The notes beneath the pieces were generated by a model that saw only the letters and a list, made by a program, of their open reading frames with translations, was not told the DNA's origin and did not search any database. From Candidatus Fukatsuia symbiotica (lineage in GTDB: Bacteria > Pseudomonadota > Gammaproteobacteria > Enterobacterales > Enterobacteriaceae): DNA of 64,000 nucleotides. Where the stretch lies: assembly GCF_003122425.1 (NCBI RefSeq), contig NZ_CP021659.1, positions 2,480,001 through 2,544,000 of the forward strand. Direction: 5' to 3'. Within the stretch, counting starts at the first letter, position 1, and every line of letters begins with the position of its first letter. A program made the position numbers and the translations under genes. Shown in pieces: positions 49,820-62,283 of this stretch.

Positions 49820-50604
49820 TTAATAAAACCCCTGTTATCCATCCAACAGCTATCGTCGAAAAGGGTGCGGTTATTGCTGCCAACGTCACTGTCGGCCCTT
49901 TCTGTTTTATCGGCTCCAAGGTAGAAATCGGCACGGGTACAGAACTTAAATCTCATATTGTTATTAACGGCATCACAAAAATTGGTTGCCATAATCAAAT
50001 TTATCAGTTTGCTTCCATTGGTGAAGTCAACCAAGACTTAAAATACGCAGGGGAACCCACCCGTGTTGAGATCGGTGATCACAACCGTATCCGCGAGAGC
50101 GTTTCTATCCACCGGGGTACAATACAAGGTGGAGGGCTAACTAAAATCGGCAATGGTAACCTGCTAATGGTTAATACTCATGTTGCTCATGATTGTCTGG
50201 TTGGTAACAACTGTGTTTTGGCTAATAATGCAACTTTGGGGGGACATGTCAACATAGGTGATTATGCGATTATCGGCGGGATGACGGCGATACATCAATT
50301 TTGCGTGATTGGCGCTCATGTGATGGTCGGTGGCTGTTCGGGCGTTGCTCAGGATGTACCACCCTGTATGGTTGCTCAGGGTAATCATGCAACACCTTTT
50401 GGGGTTAATATCGAAGGATTAAAACGCCGTGGTTTTGACAGGGAATTCCGCAGTGCTATCAGTGAAGCTCATAAATTATTGTATCGTAGTAAAAAAACGT
50501 TTGAAGAAGCAAAAAACGAAATAGCAATACTGGCAGAAAAAAAGCCCGCACTAAAATTGTTCACTGATTTCTTTGCCCGTTCGACTCGAGGTATCATCCG
50601 CTAA
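49816..50604 (+). CDS. lpxA: UDP-N-acetylglucosamine acyltransferase LpxA
   Basis: 262 aa, first committed enzyme of lipid A synthesis. Left-handed beta helix with catalytic His in [12 protein letters not shown] and the conserved [14 protein letters not shown] and [19 protein letters not shown] start overlapping the fabZ stop, matching the enterobacterial arrangement. Confidence 0.97.
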   Translation: MINKTPVIHPTAIVEKGAVIAANVTVGPFCFIGSKVEIGTGTELKSHIVINGITKIGCHNQIYQFASIGEVNQDLKYAGEPTRVEIGDHNRIRESVSIHRGTIQGGGLTKIGNGNLLMVNTHVAHDCLVGNNCVLANNATLGGHVNIGDYAIIGGMTAIHQFCVIGAHVMVGGCSGVAQDVPPCMVAQGNHATPFGVNIEGLKRRGFDREFRSAISEAHKLLYRSKKTFEEAKNEIAILAEKKPALKLFTDFFARSTRGIIR

Positions 50605-50607
50605 CTT

Positions 50608-51807
50608 ATGCAAAATCATCTGCAAAATCGTCCGTTGACCATCGGATTAGTTGCCGGAGAGACCTCAGGTGATATTTTAGCCGCCGGATTAATGCGCGCC
50701 TTGAAAGCGCAGGTTCCTGATGCACACTTTGTTGGTATTACCGGTCCCTTGATGCAGGCCGAAGGCTGCGAAACATGGTATCAAATGGAAGAATTGGCGG
50801 TGATGGGCGTGGTCGAAGTGTTAGGCCGTTTACCACGCTTACTCAAAATTCGCCGTGATCTTGGTCAGCGCTTTACCAAACTCAATCCTGATATTTTTAT
50901 CGGCATCGACGCACCTGATTTTAATATCAATCTTGAACGGTATTTGAAACAACAGGGTATTCGTACCCTCCATTATGTCAGCCCATCAGTCTGGGCCTGG
51001 CGGCAAAAACGCATTTTAAAAATAGCTAAGGCCACAGATATGGTTTTGGCGTTGCTGCCTTTCGAAAAAGCGTTTTACGACCGTTTCAAGGTTCCCTGTC
51101 GTTTTATCGGTCATACTATGGCTGATGCCATGCCGCTAATACCTGATCAGCAAGCAGCAAGAGCGGCGCTCGGTATTGCCGCCGATAGCCGCTGCCTGGC
51201 ATTATTACCAGGCAGTCGCCATGCGGAAGTCGCCATGTTGAGTGCCGATTTTCTCCTTACCGCGACGCTACTGCGTCAACAATTTCCCGATCTTCAGGTA
51301 CTGGTGCCACTGGTTAACCCTCAACGACGGCAACAATTCATCGCCATTAAAACTAAAATAGCGCCAGATTTACCACTACATCTGCTCGATGGTCAGGCGG
51401 GCCGTGCCATGACCGCCAGTGATGCCACATTACTTGCTTCAGGAACAGCGGCACTGGAATGTATGCTGGCCAAGTGCCCGATGGTCGTCGCTTACCGTAT
51501 GCGGCCTTTCACTTTCTGGCTAGCAAAACGATGGGTGAAAACACCTTATGTCTCACTGCCCAATCTACTGGCAGGAGAAGAGTTGGTCACTGAATTATTG
51601 CAACAGGATTGCCAACCACAAAAACTCGCCAATGCGCTATTGCCATTATTAACCGAAGAAAAAACTGTTGTAGCACTGAAAGAACGCTTTTTGACTTTAC
51701 ATCAAGACATCCGTTGCGGTGCTGATCAGCAAGCCGCTCAAGCAATCCTCGAATTAGTAAGACAAGAGTCAAATGACCTTATCTTTTCAATAGATACCGG
51801 CAGTTAG
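50608..51807 (+). CDS. lpxB: Lipid-A-disaccharide synthase LpxB
   Basis: 399 aa peripheral membrane glycosyltransferase (GT19) joining UDP-diacyl-GlcN and lipid X. Motifs [48 protein letters not shown] and [11 protein letters not shown] are present. It is about 17 residues longer than E. coli LpxB at the C-terminus. The usual rnhB and dnaE genes do not follow; an ampC wreck does. A family A end (GGTTTTGCAATGTAGTCTA) lies at 51814-51832. Confidence 0.96.
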   Translation: MQNHLQNRPLTIGLVAGETSGDILAAGLMRALKAQVPDAHFVGITGPLMQAEGCETWYQMEELAVMGVVEVLGRLPRLLKIRRDLGQRFTKLNPDIFIGIDAPDFNINLERYLKQQGIRTLHYVSPSVWAWRQKRILKIAKATDMVLALLPFEKAFYDRFKVPCRFIGHTMADAMPLIPDQQAARAALGIAADSRCLALLPGSRHAEVAMLSADFLLTATLLRQQFPDLQVLVPLVNPQRRQQFIAIKTKIAPDLPLHLLDGQAGRAMTASDATLLASGTAALECMLAKCPMVVAYRMRPFTFWLAKRWVKTPYVSLPNLLAGEELVTELLQQDCQPQKLANALLPLLTEEKTVVALKERFLTLHQDIRCGADQQAAQAILELVRQESNDLIFSIDTGS

Positions 51808-52799
51808 GACAATCGGTTTTGCAATGTAGTCTAATTATCCAGCTGAGTTAATATTTGATAAGCAGCAGTCACTCTCGGAGCAATCGGATAAGATTTATTT
51901 GCCAGTACCACAATGCCCATTTTTTTGATAGGGATAAAGGCAGCGTAAGCTGCAAAGCCGTTGGTTGACCCGGTTTTGTTGATCAGGACATCCACCTGTG
52001 GCAGCAATGGGGGGCTTAACTTGACCACTGGCGTATTCTGATAGATCATCGTATCGGAGTTACCGGTTAACAACCGTTCCAGCTTTACCGGATAGGGGTA
52101 TTGCTCCCATATTAAATCCTGCGTTATTTCGCCTGATTTGAAGTATCCCATATGAGTGTCAGTTATAGCACGTTGCAACTTTTCGTTAACCTTAACGACT
52201 TGCATGTTGGTTTCAATAAACCGGATCAAATCACTGGTGTTGGATTTTACCCCGTACGCTTCGGATACTAGAACACCCGTATTTAACCTGACGGGCATGT
52301 CTTTTTTATTATAACCTTGTGCATAATCCTTCATCTTATTTTCTGGCACATTAATGTAACGGTGTCTCATTCCAAGTTCAGAGAATAATTTCTTTTCAAT
52401 CGTGTCATCATAAGACCCGTGCATACTATTAGCCGCGATCATGCCTAACATACCGACACTGAGATTTGAGTAAGTCCGGTATGTTCCAGCGACATGAGCA
52501 GGTTACCCGTGTTTGAAATAATCCATTAATTAATCGGTATTACTAATATTGTCAGGAACTTGCAGCGGGAGGCCACCGGCAGTATGTGTAGCCAAATTTA
52601 GTAGGCTGATGTTGTCAAAGCTGCTACTACTCAAGGAAGGTAAATATTTGCTGGCACTGTCAGATAACGAAAGGTTACCATTGACTTGCTCATAAGAAGC
52701 CCATGTTGCCGTAAATGTTTTGCTAAGCGAGCCGATTTCAAAAAGAGTTTCACTTGTAATGCGTTGTTGGCTCTCTCTTGATGCAACACCATAGTTATA

Positions 52800-53893
52800 T
52801 ACCCAAGTGAAATCAAGATGCAGGATTTAGCGCCTGGAAATTATCGTTTAAGCGAGATACCAGAGAACTTGCCATTTGTGGTAGCTTCACCTCAAAGAAG
52901 TTTAAGATATCGTTCTTAAAACTCTGTTTAGATGGGTAATATCTATTGTTTCGTGTTTGCTCATTCATCACCTTCCACAATCGCTCTATCGGGTTTAGAT
53001 TCGGGCTATACGGCGGAAGGTAATGAAGCTGGATATTCAACGTAAGCGCGGCGTCTTGCACAAGCTGTGAACGGTGATAGCCTGCACCCTCGAGGATCAC
53101 ATGTGCCGTTGTCGTGATGGGATAATGCGCGCGAATGGCAGACAGGAAGTGAACCACATTTTCGCTGTTAATCGTCTCATCATCACGGATTATGGGGTTA
53201 GCCACATTCTGGATGTTCAAGGCTCCCATGATATTCAACCGCGTTCTGCTCCCGGTGGTCTCTATCGTTTTATCCTGGCCTTTTCGTATCCAGCCGTAGC
53301 TTATTTTGGTGGCTTGTGTCGGATGAACGGCATCAATAAACAGTATGGGGTCATTACCCGCGGCGTCTTTCAATTCGCTGTAGGTCTTTATAAATTGCTG
53401 CTGTTTCTCAACGGCAAATTTATGCGGAACACCTTTCGGCTTTTTATAGCTAAAGCCATGCTGCTTCAACCCTTTATACAGACCTGATACGGTAAAGGTG
53501 ATGTTCCAGCGTCCAGCGATATAGGCCACAATTTGGTGATTGTGGTGGTAGAGCGGCTGGGTGAGATGTTCAACCAGCGACGTGGTCTGTTCCGCATTGA
53601 GATAGCCATCGGAGCCGCCATTTTCAGGCTTGAGCTTGTTGAGTTTATGATAGTCTGTAGGGTGGCGCCGCACCGTGGTTTCATTAATGAGCTGTGAGTG
53701 AGCAATCATAGGGGGAGTCCAGCCGTCTGCGGACAACAAAACACACCGGATCCTGTCACAGACACGGCGGTCATGGCTTTGACGATGTTGGGCTTCGAGG
53801 GTAATTTTCTGGTCAGCAGTCAGCTCTATTTTCATGGCTATGAGCATGATCCTTATCGACTTCAAAATCAAGCATCTTCATTGATCACGGGTA
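52800..53893 (-). mobile_element. IS630-family insertion sequence, copy 2
   Basis: 1094 bp, inverted relative to copy 1 and the same length, with TACCC/GGGTA ends in TA-rich flanks. Removing the element and one TA restores the ampC frame (NYFYNYGVA), which supports TA duplication and these ends. Confidence 0.93.
52813..53835 (-). CDS. IS630-family transposase, copy 2
   Basis: 340 aa, intact. Differs from copy 1 by three substitutions (L to P in RRHPTDYH, Q to P in LTQPLYH, T to A in PTQATKIS). It also has ILEGAGYH in place of the usual second catalytic Asp. Potentially expressed; inserted in the ampC wreck. Confidence 0.93.
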   Translation of the reverse strand: MKIELTADQKITLEAQHRQSHDRRVCDRIRCVLLSADGWTPPMIAHSQLINETTVRRHPTDYHKLNKLKPENGGSDGYLNAEQTTSLVEHLTQPLYHHNHQIVAYIAGRWNITFTVSGLYKGLKQHGFSYKKPKGVPHKFAVEKQQQFIKTYSELKDAAGNDPILFIDAVHPTQATKISYGWIRKGQDKTIETTGSRTRLNIMGALNIQNVANPIIRDDETINSENVVHFLSAIRAHYPITTTAHVILEGAGYHRSQLVQDAALTLNIQLHYLPPYSPNLNPIERLWKVMNEQTRNNRYYPSKQSFKNDILNFFEVKLPQMASSLVSRLNDNFQALNPAS

Positions 53894-54102
53894 TAGAAAT
53901 AATTTTTTCCATCGATGGTTACTGCGATCGCCATTCACCGGATATTGTATTTCTTTATCAATGGTTGGATAGTATTGTTTACTATGTCTTTGATCCTGGA
54001 TTACTCTACATTGGCGGTAGCATAGCCACTGGCTGTGAGGATGCAGATAAAAATTGACAACAGTTTTATAATTTTTAGTGAACAACAATGAACTCGATAC
54101 AT

Positions 54103-54428
54103 CGTTTAATTACCCTCTTCGATCCAAAAGGTTTAATCTGGTTACCTAGGGTTAGACTATAATCCAGATTGGTTTAATATGTTACCTTGTCTTTCGTTCT
54201 CTATGGCTATACTCTGAACGTGATAAAAAATGGTGAATAACAATCACTAAAGGTATTAGGCTCTGTTTTCAAATTTATCGACCTTGTGTAAAATGACGCA
54301 CAATATTCTAGATCCTTAACAGCATATTTGCACTGTTAGACTGTGGTTTGAACACGGTAAAGATCCTCGCATTTTTAGAACGAGGAGGGTGTAAAAAACC
54401 ATTCTGCCAGTTTCACTTTGGGAAAATT
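54103..54428. other. Spacer upstream of alaS
   Basis: About 325 bp with no gene seen. In E. coli, recX and recA precede alaS; neither is here (recA is at the far end of the window). The last 80 bases are open in frame with alaS but match no AlaRS sequence and lack a better RBS than the one at ATG 54429. Confidence 0.55.
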
Positions 54429-57059
54429 ATGAGTAAGAGCACCGCTGAGATCCGTCAAGCGTTTCTCGATTTCTTCCGTAATAAGGGACACAGGATTGTA
54501 TCAAGCAGTTTCTTGATCCCTGACAATGATCCTACTCTGTTGTTTACCAATGCAGGGATGAATCAGTTTAAAGACGTTTTTTTAGGCCTGGATAAACGGG
54601 ATTATTCTCGCGCTGCTACGTCTCAGCGTTGTATACGTGCTGGCGGTAAACATAATGATCTGAAAAATGTAGGTCATACCGCACGTCATCATACCTTCTT
54701 CGAAATGCTGGGCAATTTCAGTTTCGGTGATTACTTTAAACATGAAGCGATTCATTTTGCTTGGGAACTACTGACCAGTAAGCAATGGTTCAATTTGCCC
54801 CAAAATAAGCTTTGGATAACTGTGTATCACACTGATGATGAAGCTTATAATATCTGGTCGAACGAAATTGGTGTGCCCCATGAGCGCATTATTCGTATTG
54901 GTGATAATAAGGGTAGTGCATTTGCATCAGATAACTTCTGGCAAATGGGAGATACCGGTCCTTGTGGCCCTTGCAGCGAAATTTTCTATGATCACGGTGA
55001 TCATATTTTTGGAGGGCCTCCTGGATCGCCTGAAGAAGACGGTGATCGTTATATTGAGATCTGGAATATCGTCTTTATGCAATTCGATCGCCAGTGTGAC
55101 GGTACGATGCTGCCATTATTTCAGCCATCGGTTGATACCGGTATGGGATTAGAGCGTCTTGCGGCTGTATTACAGCACGTGAACTCCAATTATGAGATTG
55201 ACTTATTCCGTGATTTAATTGCAGCTGTTGCCAGTATCATCGGTATTACCGATCTATCGAGTCAATCTCTACGGGTTATCGCTGATCATATTCGTTCCTG
55301 TGCTTTTCTGATCTCTGATGGTGTTATACCGTCAAACGAGAACCGTGGCTATGTGTTACGTCGTATCATTCGGCGAGCTATCCGTCATGGCAATATGCTA
55401 GGTACAAAAGATATTTTCTTCTACAAACTGGTTGCTCCATTAATTGCTGTTATGGGATCAGCGGCAGATGAACTGAAACGTCGACAGTCAATGATTGAGC
55501 AGTTACTACGGACTGAAGAAGAACAGTTTGCCCGTACGTTAGAACGTGGCTTAGCTTTATTGGATGAAGAACTCAGTAAATTGATAGGGGATACACTGGA
55601 TGGTACAACGGCTTTTCGGCTGTATGATACCTACGGCTTCCCTATCGATTTAACAGCTGATGTGTGTCGTGAGCGGGCTGTTAAAGTTGATGAAGCCGGA
55701 TTTGAGCAAGCGATGCAAGCCCAACGTCGGCGTGCTCGTGAATCTGGTGGTTTTGCTGTCGATTACAGTCATGTGATCCGTGTTGAGAACGTAAGCCAGT
55801 TTTCTGGCTATGAACATATGCAACAACCGGCGACGATAACTGCCTTGTTTCATAATGGTAAAACGGTGAATGAAATTCATCCTACCGAAGAAGCTGTGGT
55901 GGTATTGGATAAAACACCTTTCTATGCTGAATCAGGTGGGCAAGTTGGTGATACCGGTGAGCTGAAAAATACTACCGATGCCCATTTTGTCGTGGCAAAT
56001 ACTCAGAAATATGGTCAGGCTATTGCTCATCTGGGGCGGCTGACTCAGGGATGTTTGCGTGTGCAGGATAAAATTGATGCGACTGTTGATGCTGCCCGTC
56101 GTAATCGTATTCGCTTAAACCATTCAGCGACACATCTGTTACATGCTGCTCTGCGTAAGACGCTGGGCGAACACGTTTCTCAGAAAGGCTCTTTGGTCAA
56201 CGATAAATACCTGCGTTTCGATTTTTCTCATACTCAAGCAATGGGGAAAAAGCAAATCCACGAGGTTGAGGCGCTTGTCAACGCCCAGATTCGCTGTAAT
56301 CAACCTATACAGACTGAAATTATGGCATTGGAAGTAGCCAAAAAAAGAGGAGCGTTGGCGTTATTTGGTGAAAAATACGACGATCAGGTGCGTGTTCTGG
56401 TGATGGGTGATTTTTCTACCGAGCTTTGTGGTGGCACGCATGCCAGTCGTACCGGTGATATTGGTTTGTTCCGTATTACCGCTGAATCAGCTACAGCAGC
56501 AGGGATCCGTCGTATCGAAGCCGTGACTGGTGAGAAAGCCATTGCACTGCTACATCAGGAAAGCGATTTGTTACAAAAAATTTCTCATCAGGTTAAAGGT
56601 GATAGCCATAATGTGCTTGATAAAATCCGCTTGATACAGGATCGTGGTAAAACTTTGGAGAGAGAATTACACCAACTTAAGGGTAAGCAAACGGCGCAGG
56701 AGAGTGCTTCTCTACTCGCTGACGTGAAACAAATAAAGGGTGTGAAACTCCTCGTGAAGAAGTTAGATAACGTTGCACCAGAGATGCTGCGTACTGTGGT
56801 TGACTCGCTAAAAAATCAATTGGGTTCAGCAATTATTGTGTTGGCGACGGCTACAGATAATAAGGTGAATCTAATTGTCGGTATCACTAAGGACTTGATC
56901 AATAAAGTAAAAGCGGGTGACTTAATAGCAGATATCGCAGGGCAAGTGGGTGGTAAAGGTGGCGGGCGTTCAGATATGGCAGAGGCAGGGGGAACGAATG
57001 TAGAAGCGTTACCTTCAGCGCTGATCAGTGTAGAAGCATGGGTAAACGCCCGACTATAA
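54429..57059 (+). CDS. alaS: Alanyl-tRNA synthetase
   Basis: 876 aa class II synthetase charging tRNA-Ala. Catalytic domain ([43 protein letters not shown]), editing domain with zinc ligands [12 protein letters not shown] and [15 protein letters not shown], and a C-terminal Gly-rich domain [18 protein letters not shown] 54429 ([13 protein letters not shown]) is chosen over upstream frame. Followed by csrA as in enterobacteria. Confidence 0.98.
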   Translation: MSKSTAEIRQAFLDFFRNKGHRIVSSSFLIPDNDPTLLFTNAGMNQFKDVFLGLDKRDYSRAATSQRCIRAGGKHNDLKNVGHTARHHTFFEMLGNFSFGDYFKHEAIHFAWELLTSKQWFNLPQNKLWITVYHTDDEAYNIWSNEIGVPHERIIRIGDNKGSAFASDNFWQMGDTGPCGPCSEIFYDHGDHIFGGPPGSPEEDGDRYIEIWNIVFMQFDRQCDGTMLPLFQPSVDTGMGLERLAAVLQHVNSNYEIDLFRDLIAAVASIIGITDLSSQSLRVIADHIRSCAFLISDGVIPSNENRGYVLRRIIRRAIRHGNMLGTKDIFFYKLVAPLIAVMGSAADELKRRQSMIEQLLRTEEEQFARTLERGLALLDEELSKLIGDTLDGTTAFRLYDTYGFPIDLTADVCRERAVKVDEAGFEQAMQAQRRRARESGGFAVDYSHVIRVENVSQFSGYEHMQQPATITALFHNGKTVNEIHPTEEAVVVLDKTPFYAESGGQVGDTGELKNTTDAHFVVANTQKYGQAIAHLGRLTQGCLRVQDKIDATVDAARRNRIRLNHSATHLLHAALRKTLGEHVSQKGSLVNDKYLRFDFSHTQAMGKKQIHEVEALVNAQIRCNQPIQTEIMALEVAKKRGALALFGEKYDDQVRVLVMGDFSTELCGGTHASRTGDIGLFRITAESATAAGIRRIEAVTGEKAIALLHQESDLLQKISHQVKGDSHNVLDKIRLIQDRGKTLERELHQLKGKQTAQESASLLADVKQIKGVKLLVKKLDNVAPEMLRTVVDSLKNQLGSAIIVLATATDNKVNLIVGITKDLINKVKAGDLIADIAGQVGGKGGGRSDMAEAGGTNVEALPSALISVEAWVNARL

Positions 57060-57085
57060 GTTGGTAGTGACGACTAGAACCTGTG

Positions 57086-57119
57086 CGCCATATTGCTATA
57101 TCGCATATGGCGTTTTTTT
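57086..57119 (+). terminator. Rho-independent terminator after alaS
   Basis: Perfect 8 bp stem CGCCATAT / ATATGGCG with an 11-nt loop and a run of seven T. csrA downstream must therefore use its own promoter. Confidence 0.88.
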
Positions 57120-57310
57120 AATTTCGTATCGTATATCTGTTGTAAACTTAAGCGCAAAATTGTTCGATTCAACTAAACTTGTATCGGTTAGGAGCAACCA
57201 AGCTGCTTACATTTTATGTAGATGCAGTCGCTTATGTTTTCACGGTGTATGGTAGATAATGGCGGGGAAACTGAGAGACCCGACTCTTTTAATTTTTCAA
57301 GGAGCAAAGA

Positions 57311-57496
57311 ATGCTTATTCTGACTCGTCGAATTGGTGAAACACTCATGATTGGCGATGATGTGACGGTTACTGTGTTAGGAGTTAAAGGCAACCAAGTA
57401 CGACTTGGTGTAAATGCACCGAAAGAAGTTTCTGTCCACCGTGAAGAAATCTATCAGCGTATTCAAGCAGAAAAGCGTGCCACACCGGATTACTGA
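57311..57496 (+). CDS. csrA: Carbon storage regulator CsrA
   Basis: 61 aa dimeric RNA-binding protein controlling translation and stability of many mRNAs. [36 protein letters not shown] with the RNA-contacting Arg are all conserved. RBS AAGGAG at 57299. The serV-argVYZQ tRNAs that follow csrA in E. coli are not present. Confidence 0.98.
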   Translation: MLILTRRIGETLMIGDDVTVTVLGVKGNQVRLGVNAPKEVSVHREEIYQRIQAEKRATPDY

Positions 57497-57664
57497 TTCT
57501 GAATTAGGGCTTTGCTTTTTGCGAAGCCCGTCGCTTATATTATCTCTATGCTGTTTTGCTTGGCCAGACATAAGCGCTATTTTACATTACAGAATCGTCA
57601 ACAAGTACGCACTTTCATCCAATAACTTACTTTTTTAAGTGGAGACCCCGTATTTCTGGGGTCT

Positions 57665-57840
57665 TAGAACCTGTTCTAAATCTTCTTAAGCGACCGCTCA
57701 GACGAGGGAAAAATGAGTGAAAAAGCGCAGTTCACTCTTTGTATACAACAAAAAGGGAGCAAATGAGCATTTTGAGCCCATTTTTTACGAATTACTTGAC
57801 CAAAACACGGCGAGCACGAGAGATTTCGAACAGATCCTTA
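57665..57840 (+). repeat. Family B short repeat, copy B2
   Basis: 176 bp TA-bounded copy (TTAGAACCTGTTCTAAATCT to AGATTTCGAACAGATCCTTA), same orientation as B1. A GACCCC/GGGGTC hairpin without T-tract precedes it. It fills the space between csrA and the convergent murA. Confidence 0.86.
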
Positions 57841-57889
57841 CACATCGGCTGACGTTAGAGGGTGCTATGGGCTGGTTCGTCAGCAACCG

Positions 57890-59351
<1,462 letters not shown>

Positions 59352-59362
59352 GATGCAAAAGG

Positions 59363-59626
59363 TCAAAAACCGTGAAGTTTGCGATTACGTTTCCACTCTT
59401 CTGGTGTATAAGCTTTAATTGATAGCGCATGAATACTACCGTTGACGATATATTCATTTAATTGAGTATAAACAGCTCGGTGTCTTTGTATTGTCTTCAT
59501 AGTGGCGAAGAGATCACCGACAACAATTACCTCAAAATGGCTGCCTTGAGCGCTGACGTGAGCTTCTTGTAATGACAGTCCTCGTGTCAGTACGTTTTTA
59601 ATTTCGGTGGTGTCAATAACGTTCAT
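59363..59626 (-). CDS. ibaG: BolA-family protein IbaG
   Basis: 87 aa BolA/IbaA-family protein that pairs with monothiol glutaredoxin GrxD in Fe-S handling and acid stress. Contains HFEVIVVGDLFATMKTIQRH and the VNGSIHALSIKAYTPEEW tail. In its standard place between mlaB and murA, though flanked on both sides by short repeats. Confidence 0.93.
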   Translation of the reverse strand: MNVIDTTEIKNVLTRGLSLQEAHVSAQGSHFEVIVVGDLFATMKTIQRHRAVYTQLNEYIVNGSIHALSIKAYTPEEWKRNRKLHGF

Positions 59627-59652
59627 ATTTACCTGTTAATCCAATGTTTCAG

Positions 59653-59791
59653 TAGACTTTTTGAAAAACCTACTACCTGCTGCAAATTCTGCGTTACCCT
59701 GTGCTCACAATTCTCATTACTCGCGCGTAGTTACTGCGCTCCAGGCACCTTGACTTCGCACAGCGCTGGCTACGGTTTTGCAAGAGGTCTA
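59653..59791 (-). repeat. Family A short repeat, copy A10
   Basis: 139 bp TA-bounded copy in reverse orientation between mlaB and ibaG. Its right end overlaps the mlaB stop codon region (59789-59791), so the mlaB termination signal is set by the repeat edge. Confidence 0.82.
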
Positions 59792-60082
59792 ATAAATAGA
59801 AATTATTTGCTGTAAATTGTAGAGTTTAACCAGTGTTGCCAATTGCTCACTGATGCCAGAAATTGTTAAGGTCGTGCCATGCTGATGTGATCTTTGTTGT
59901 AAATGAACCAACAGTGCCAGACCTGAAGAATCGACCCGTTGTAATTGCGCAACATTAATACAGTGAATACCAACTAGCAGCGCACCACTCTGTTGCCATA
60001 GTGGTAACAGTGTTTCGCGATTTAAATCTCCCTGTAACAGTAAGATATTTTGCCGTAATTGCCAGCTAAGCTGAGCGGTCAT
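59789..60082 (-). CDS. mlaB: Lipid-asymmetry transport protein MlaB (STAS domain)
   Basis: 97 aa cytoplasmic STAS-domain subunit stabilising and activating the MlaFEDB phospholipid ABC transporter. The loop VDSSGLALLVHL aligns with the regulatory Thr-containing loop of E. coli MlaB; here Ser occupies that position. Two bases separate it from mlaC. Confidence 0.9.
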   Translation of the reverse strand: MTAQLSWQLRQNILLLQGDLNRETLLPLWQQSGALLVGIHCINVAQLQRVDSSGLALLVHLQQRSHQHGTTLTISGISEQLATLVKLYNLQQIISIY

Positions 60083-60084
60083 TA

Positions 60085-60711
60085 TTACTTTTTATCCAAT
60101 GTGATAGGTTGTTTCGCGCTGATACGCAGCTGTTCCGTTAGACCCTCTACCCCCTTTTGACGTAAGACAGAAGCCCATTCATTCTGCTTAGTCGTGATCA
60201 TACTTACCCCCTCTACAGCCATGTCAAAAGCTTGCCAATATCCCGTTTGACTGTTTTTACGCCATTGGAAATCCAGACGCACAGGTGGACGTCCATTCGG
60301 ATCAATGATGCTGACACGGATGGCAACAATGGTCGCATCGCCTAACGGTTTTTCCGGTGTAATTTGGTAACTCTGACTGTGGTACATGGCTAATGCTTGC
60401 CCATATGCCTGTTCCAGGTATGAACTAAAAGCAGTGAAATAAGCTGCACGCTGTACTGGAGTGGTTCCTTTATAGTCAGGACCCAATACTAAAGCACCCG
60501 CGTATTTTATCTGTATAAAAGGTAATAATTCTTCACGTACAATAGTTCGCAGATAGTTAGGATCTTGTTTGATTTTTGGCTGCTCATCTTTCAAACGACC
60601 GAAGGTTTTTTGGGCAACTTCCTCCATCAAATGATAAGGGTTAGTTCGATCCACGGCATTCGCCAGTGGTGCCACCATCAACAGTATTATCACTAATAAA
60701 CGTTTAAACAT
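60085..60711 (-). CDS. mlaC: Periplasmic phospholipid carrier MlaC
   Basis: 208 aa with a signal peptide ([17 protein letters not shown]). It shuttles phospholipid between the outer-membrane MlaA complex and MlaD. Conserved [55 protein letters not shown] 60711 (MFKRLL) is chosen; an ATG three codons upstream also exists. Repeat debris lies between it and mlaD. Confidence 0.95.
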   Translation of the reverse strand: MFKRLLVIILLMVAPLANAVDRTNPYHLMEEVAQKTFGRLKDEQPKIKQDPNYLRTIVREELLPFIQIKYAGALVLGPDYKGTTPVQRAAYFTAFSSYLEQAYGQALAMYHSQSYQITPEKPLGDATIVAIRVSIIDPNGRPPVRLDFQWRKNSQTGYWQAFDMAVEGVSMITTKQNEWASVLRQKGVEGLTEQLRISAKQPITLDKK

Positions 60712-60722
60712 ACCTATCACCT

Positions 60723-60818
60723 CTTAGAACCTGTTCGAAATCTATTAGACTTTTTGCAAAATCTACTACGTACTACAAATTCTGCGTTACCTGGTGCTCG
60801 CAACCCTCACGTACTTTT
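60723..60818 (-). repeat. Family B terminal fragment plus truncated family A copy
   Basis: 60723-60746 is a lone family B end (TTAGAACCTGTTCGAAATCT). From 60746 a truncated family A copy runs (TTAGACTTTTTGCAAAATCT, TTCTGCGTTACCTGGTGCTC, GCAACCCTCACGTAC) and then merges with mlaD coding sequence, supplying its stop. Confidence 0.75.
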
Positions 60819-61307
60819 TGATGACACAACCTGATTTTTTTCGCCTCTGCTGTAGAGTAGCTGACCAATTAAATCTTCTAAAATCAATGCAGATTTCGTA
60901 TTTTGGATGGTGCTACCTTCTTTTAAGAGATTCGTGCCCATTTCTTCATCTTCGAATCCCACGTTCAGTGCCAGGAACTGCTCTCCCAATAAACCGGATG
61001 TTCTGATAGCCAAAGAGCTACTGTCCGGGATCCTGTTATAATTTGCTTCGATATCCATAGCGACACGGGGACTGTAATTGTTGTCATCCAAAGAGATAAC
61101 GGCTACTCGTCCTACCACAACACCGCCAATTTTGACCGGAGAATTGACACCTAGACCACCCACATTATCGAAAGTCGCGTATATCCGGTAAGTGGCTTGA
61201 CTACCAATCGATTTAATACCTGCCACTTTCAGACAGATAAATATAGTGGCAACCAAGGCAAGTAAAACAAATAGGCCAACCCCTATTTCACTTTTCTTCG
61301 TTTGCAT
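60807..61307 (-). CDS. mlaD: Mla MCE-domain subunit MlaD
   Basis: 166 aa. One transmembrane helix (GVGLFVLLALVATIFICL) and a periplasmic MCE domain (YATFDNVGGLGVNSPVKIGG, SLAIRTSGLLGEQFLALNVG) that forms the hexameric lipid channel. E. coli MlaD is 183 aa; here the tail after LEDLIGQLLYS is replaced by a short sequence ending in a family A repeat. The MCE ring and channel-lining helix appear kept. ATG 61307 matches MQTKK of E. coli. Confidence 0.94.
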   Translation of the reverse strand: MQTKKSEIGVGLFVLLALVATIFICLKVAGIKSIGSQATYRIYATFDNVGGLGVNSPVKIGGVVVGRVAVISLDDNNYSPRVAMDIEANYNRIPDSSSLAIRTSGLLGEQFLALNVGFEDEEMGTNLLKEGSTIQNTKSALILEDLIGQLLYSRGEKNQVVSSKST

Positions 61308-61310
61308 CAC

Positions 61311-62093
61311 TTAACTCCCGAACATCAATGTTGTTAACACAAAATCCAATCCTAATACCGCTAATGATGAATGTACCACTGTACGGGTCGTGGCCTGGCT
61401 AATTCCTTCAGAGGTAGGAACCGCATCATAACCATTAAATAATGCAATCCAGGTCACGGCAATGGTGAATACGAGGCTTTTAATCAGACTATTTAGCAAA
61501 TCAGCGCGCCACTCAACTGTATTTTGCATCGCCGACCAAAAAAAACCAACATCGATACCTTTCCAATCAACAGCAACTATGGCACCCCCTGTTATTCCCA
61601 TGGCGATAAAAATTGCTGTTAATAGTGGCATACTGATCACGCCCGCCCAAAAGCGAGGGGCGATCACACGCCGAAGCGGATCAACAGCCATCATCTCCAA
61701 ACTAGAAATCTGTTCGGTGGTTTTCATCAGGCCGATTTCGGCAGTGAGTGCTGATCCCGCCCGCCCAGCAAACAGTAGCGCAGTGACTACCGGCCCCAAC
61801 TCTCTCAATAATGACAAGGCTACCATCATGCCTAAACTGGCTTCTGCACTATAAGTCGTCAAAACTAAATAGCCTTGTAAACCTAGCACCATACCAATGA
61901 ATAATCCGGAAACCATAATAATTAGCAGCGATTGCATTCCCAGATTATGGATTTGTTTCAGCAGTAATGGCCACTGTTTACGGGGTTCAGGTTTGCCTAT
62001 CAATGCATTAAACAACATCAATCCGGCACGACCGAATGACGCGCATAGATCTATTGCATGGCGACCTAAGTATGCTAACGCTTTTACTAACAT
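61311..62093 (-). CDS. mlaE: Mla ABC-transporter permease MlaE
   Basis: 260 aa inner-membrane permease of the MlaFEDB complex. Signature [54 protein letters not shown]. About five membrane helices. ATG 62093 (MLVKAL) is chosen to match the family; ATG 62099 is two codons earlier. Contiguous with mlaD, but a family B repeat separates it from mlaF. Confidence 0.95.
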   Translation of the reverse strand: MLVKALAYLGRHAIDLCASFGRAGLMLFNALIGKPEPRKQWPLLLKQIHNLGMQSLLIIMVSGLFIGMVLGLQGYLVLTTYSAEASLGMMVALSLLRELGPVVTALLFAGRAGSALTAEIGLMKTTEQISSLEMMAVDPLRRVIAPRFWAGVISMPLLTAIFIAMGITGGAIVAVDWKGIDVGFFWSAMQNTVEWRADLLNSLIKSLVFTIAVTWIALFNGYDAVPTSEGISQATTRTVVHSSLAVLGLDFVLTTLMFGS

Positions 62094-62109
62094 AAACACT
62101 CCATCGGCC

Positions 62110-62283
62110 TAAGAATCTGTTCGCAATCTCTCGTGCTCGCCGTGTTTTGGTCAAGTCATTCGTCAAAAATGAGCTCAAAATGCTCATTTACTCCCTTTTT
62201 GTTGTATGCAAAGAGTAAACTGCGCTTTTTCGCCGATTTTTTCCTCGTCTGAGCACAACGAAAAAGATTTGGAACAGGCTCTA
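62110..62283 (-). repeat. Family B short repeat, copy B4
   Basis: 174 bp TA-bounded copy in reverse orientation inserted between mlaF and mlaE. Its end supplies or overlaps the mlaF stop (TAG at 62283-62281). Confidence 0.86.

Larger units (their letters stand above)
51831..54102 (-). pseudogene. ampC: Class C beta-lactamase AmpC, multiply disrupted
   Basis: Minus strand from ATG 54102. An N-terminal signal-like sequence (LLSIFICILTASGYATA) is followed by an early stop. A further indel lies near NIP/MAIAVTIDGKNYF. IS630 is inserted at 52800-53893, and the frame then resumes with [11 protein letters not shown]. The active-site motif is SLSK in EIGSLSKTF. Two in-frame stops interrupt between [11 protein letters not shown] and PAHVAGTY. 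The last part (52451-51831) keeps YSN and KTG (INKTGSTNGF). At least five lesions; non-functional. Confidence 0.92.

Noticed and set aside
54348-54428. Extended N-terminus of alaS
   Set aside because: [14 protein letters not shown] matches no AlaRS sequence, and the family start [10 protein letters not shown] is at 54429.
57510-57535. Terminator after csrA
   Set aside because: GGGCTT/AAGCCC hairpin lacks a following T-run; could still fold in RNA but evidence is weak.
57497-57664. Serine/arginine tRNA genes expected after csrA
   Set aside because: Searched by eye for cloverleaf hallmarks (GGTTCGAATCC-type arm, CCA end); none found.
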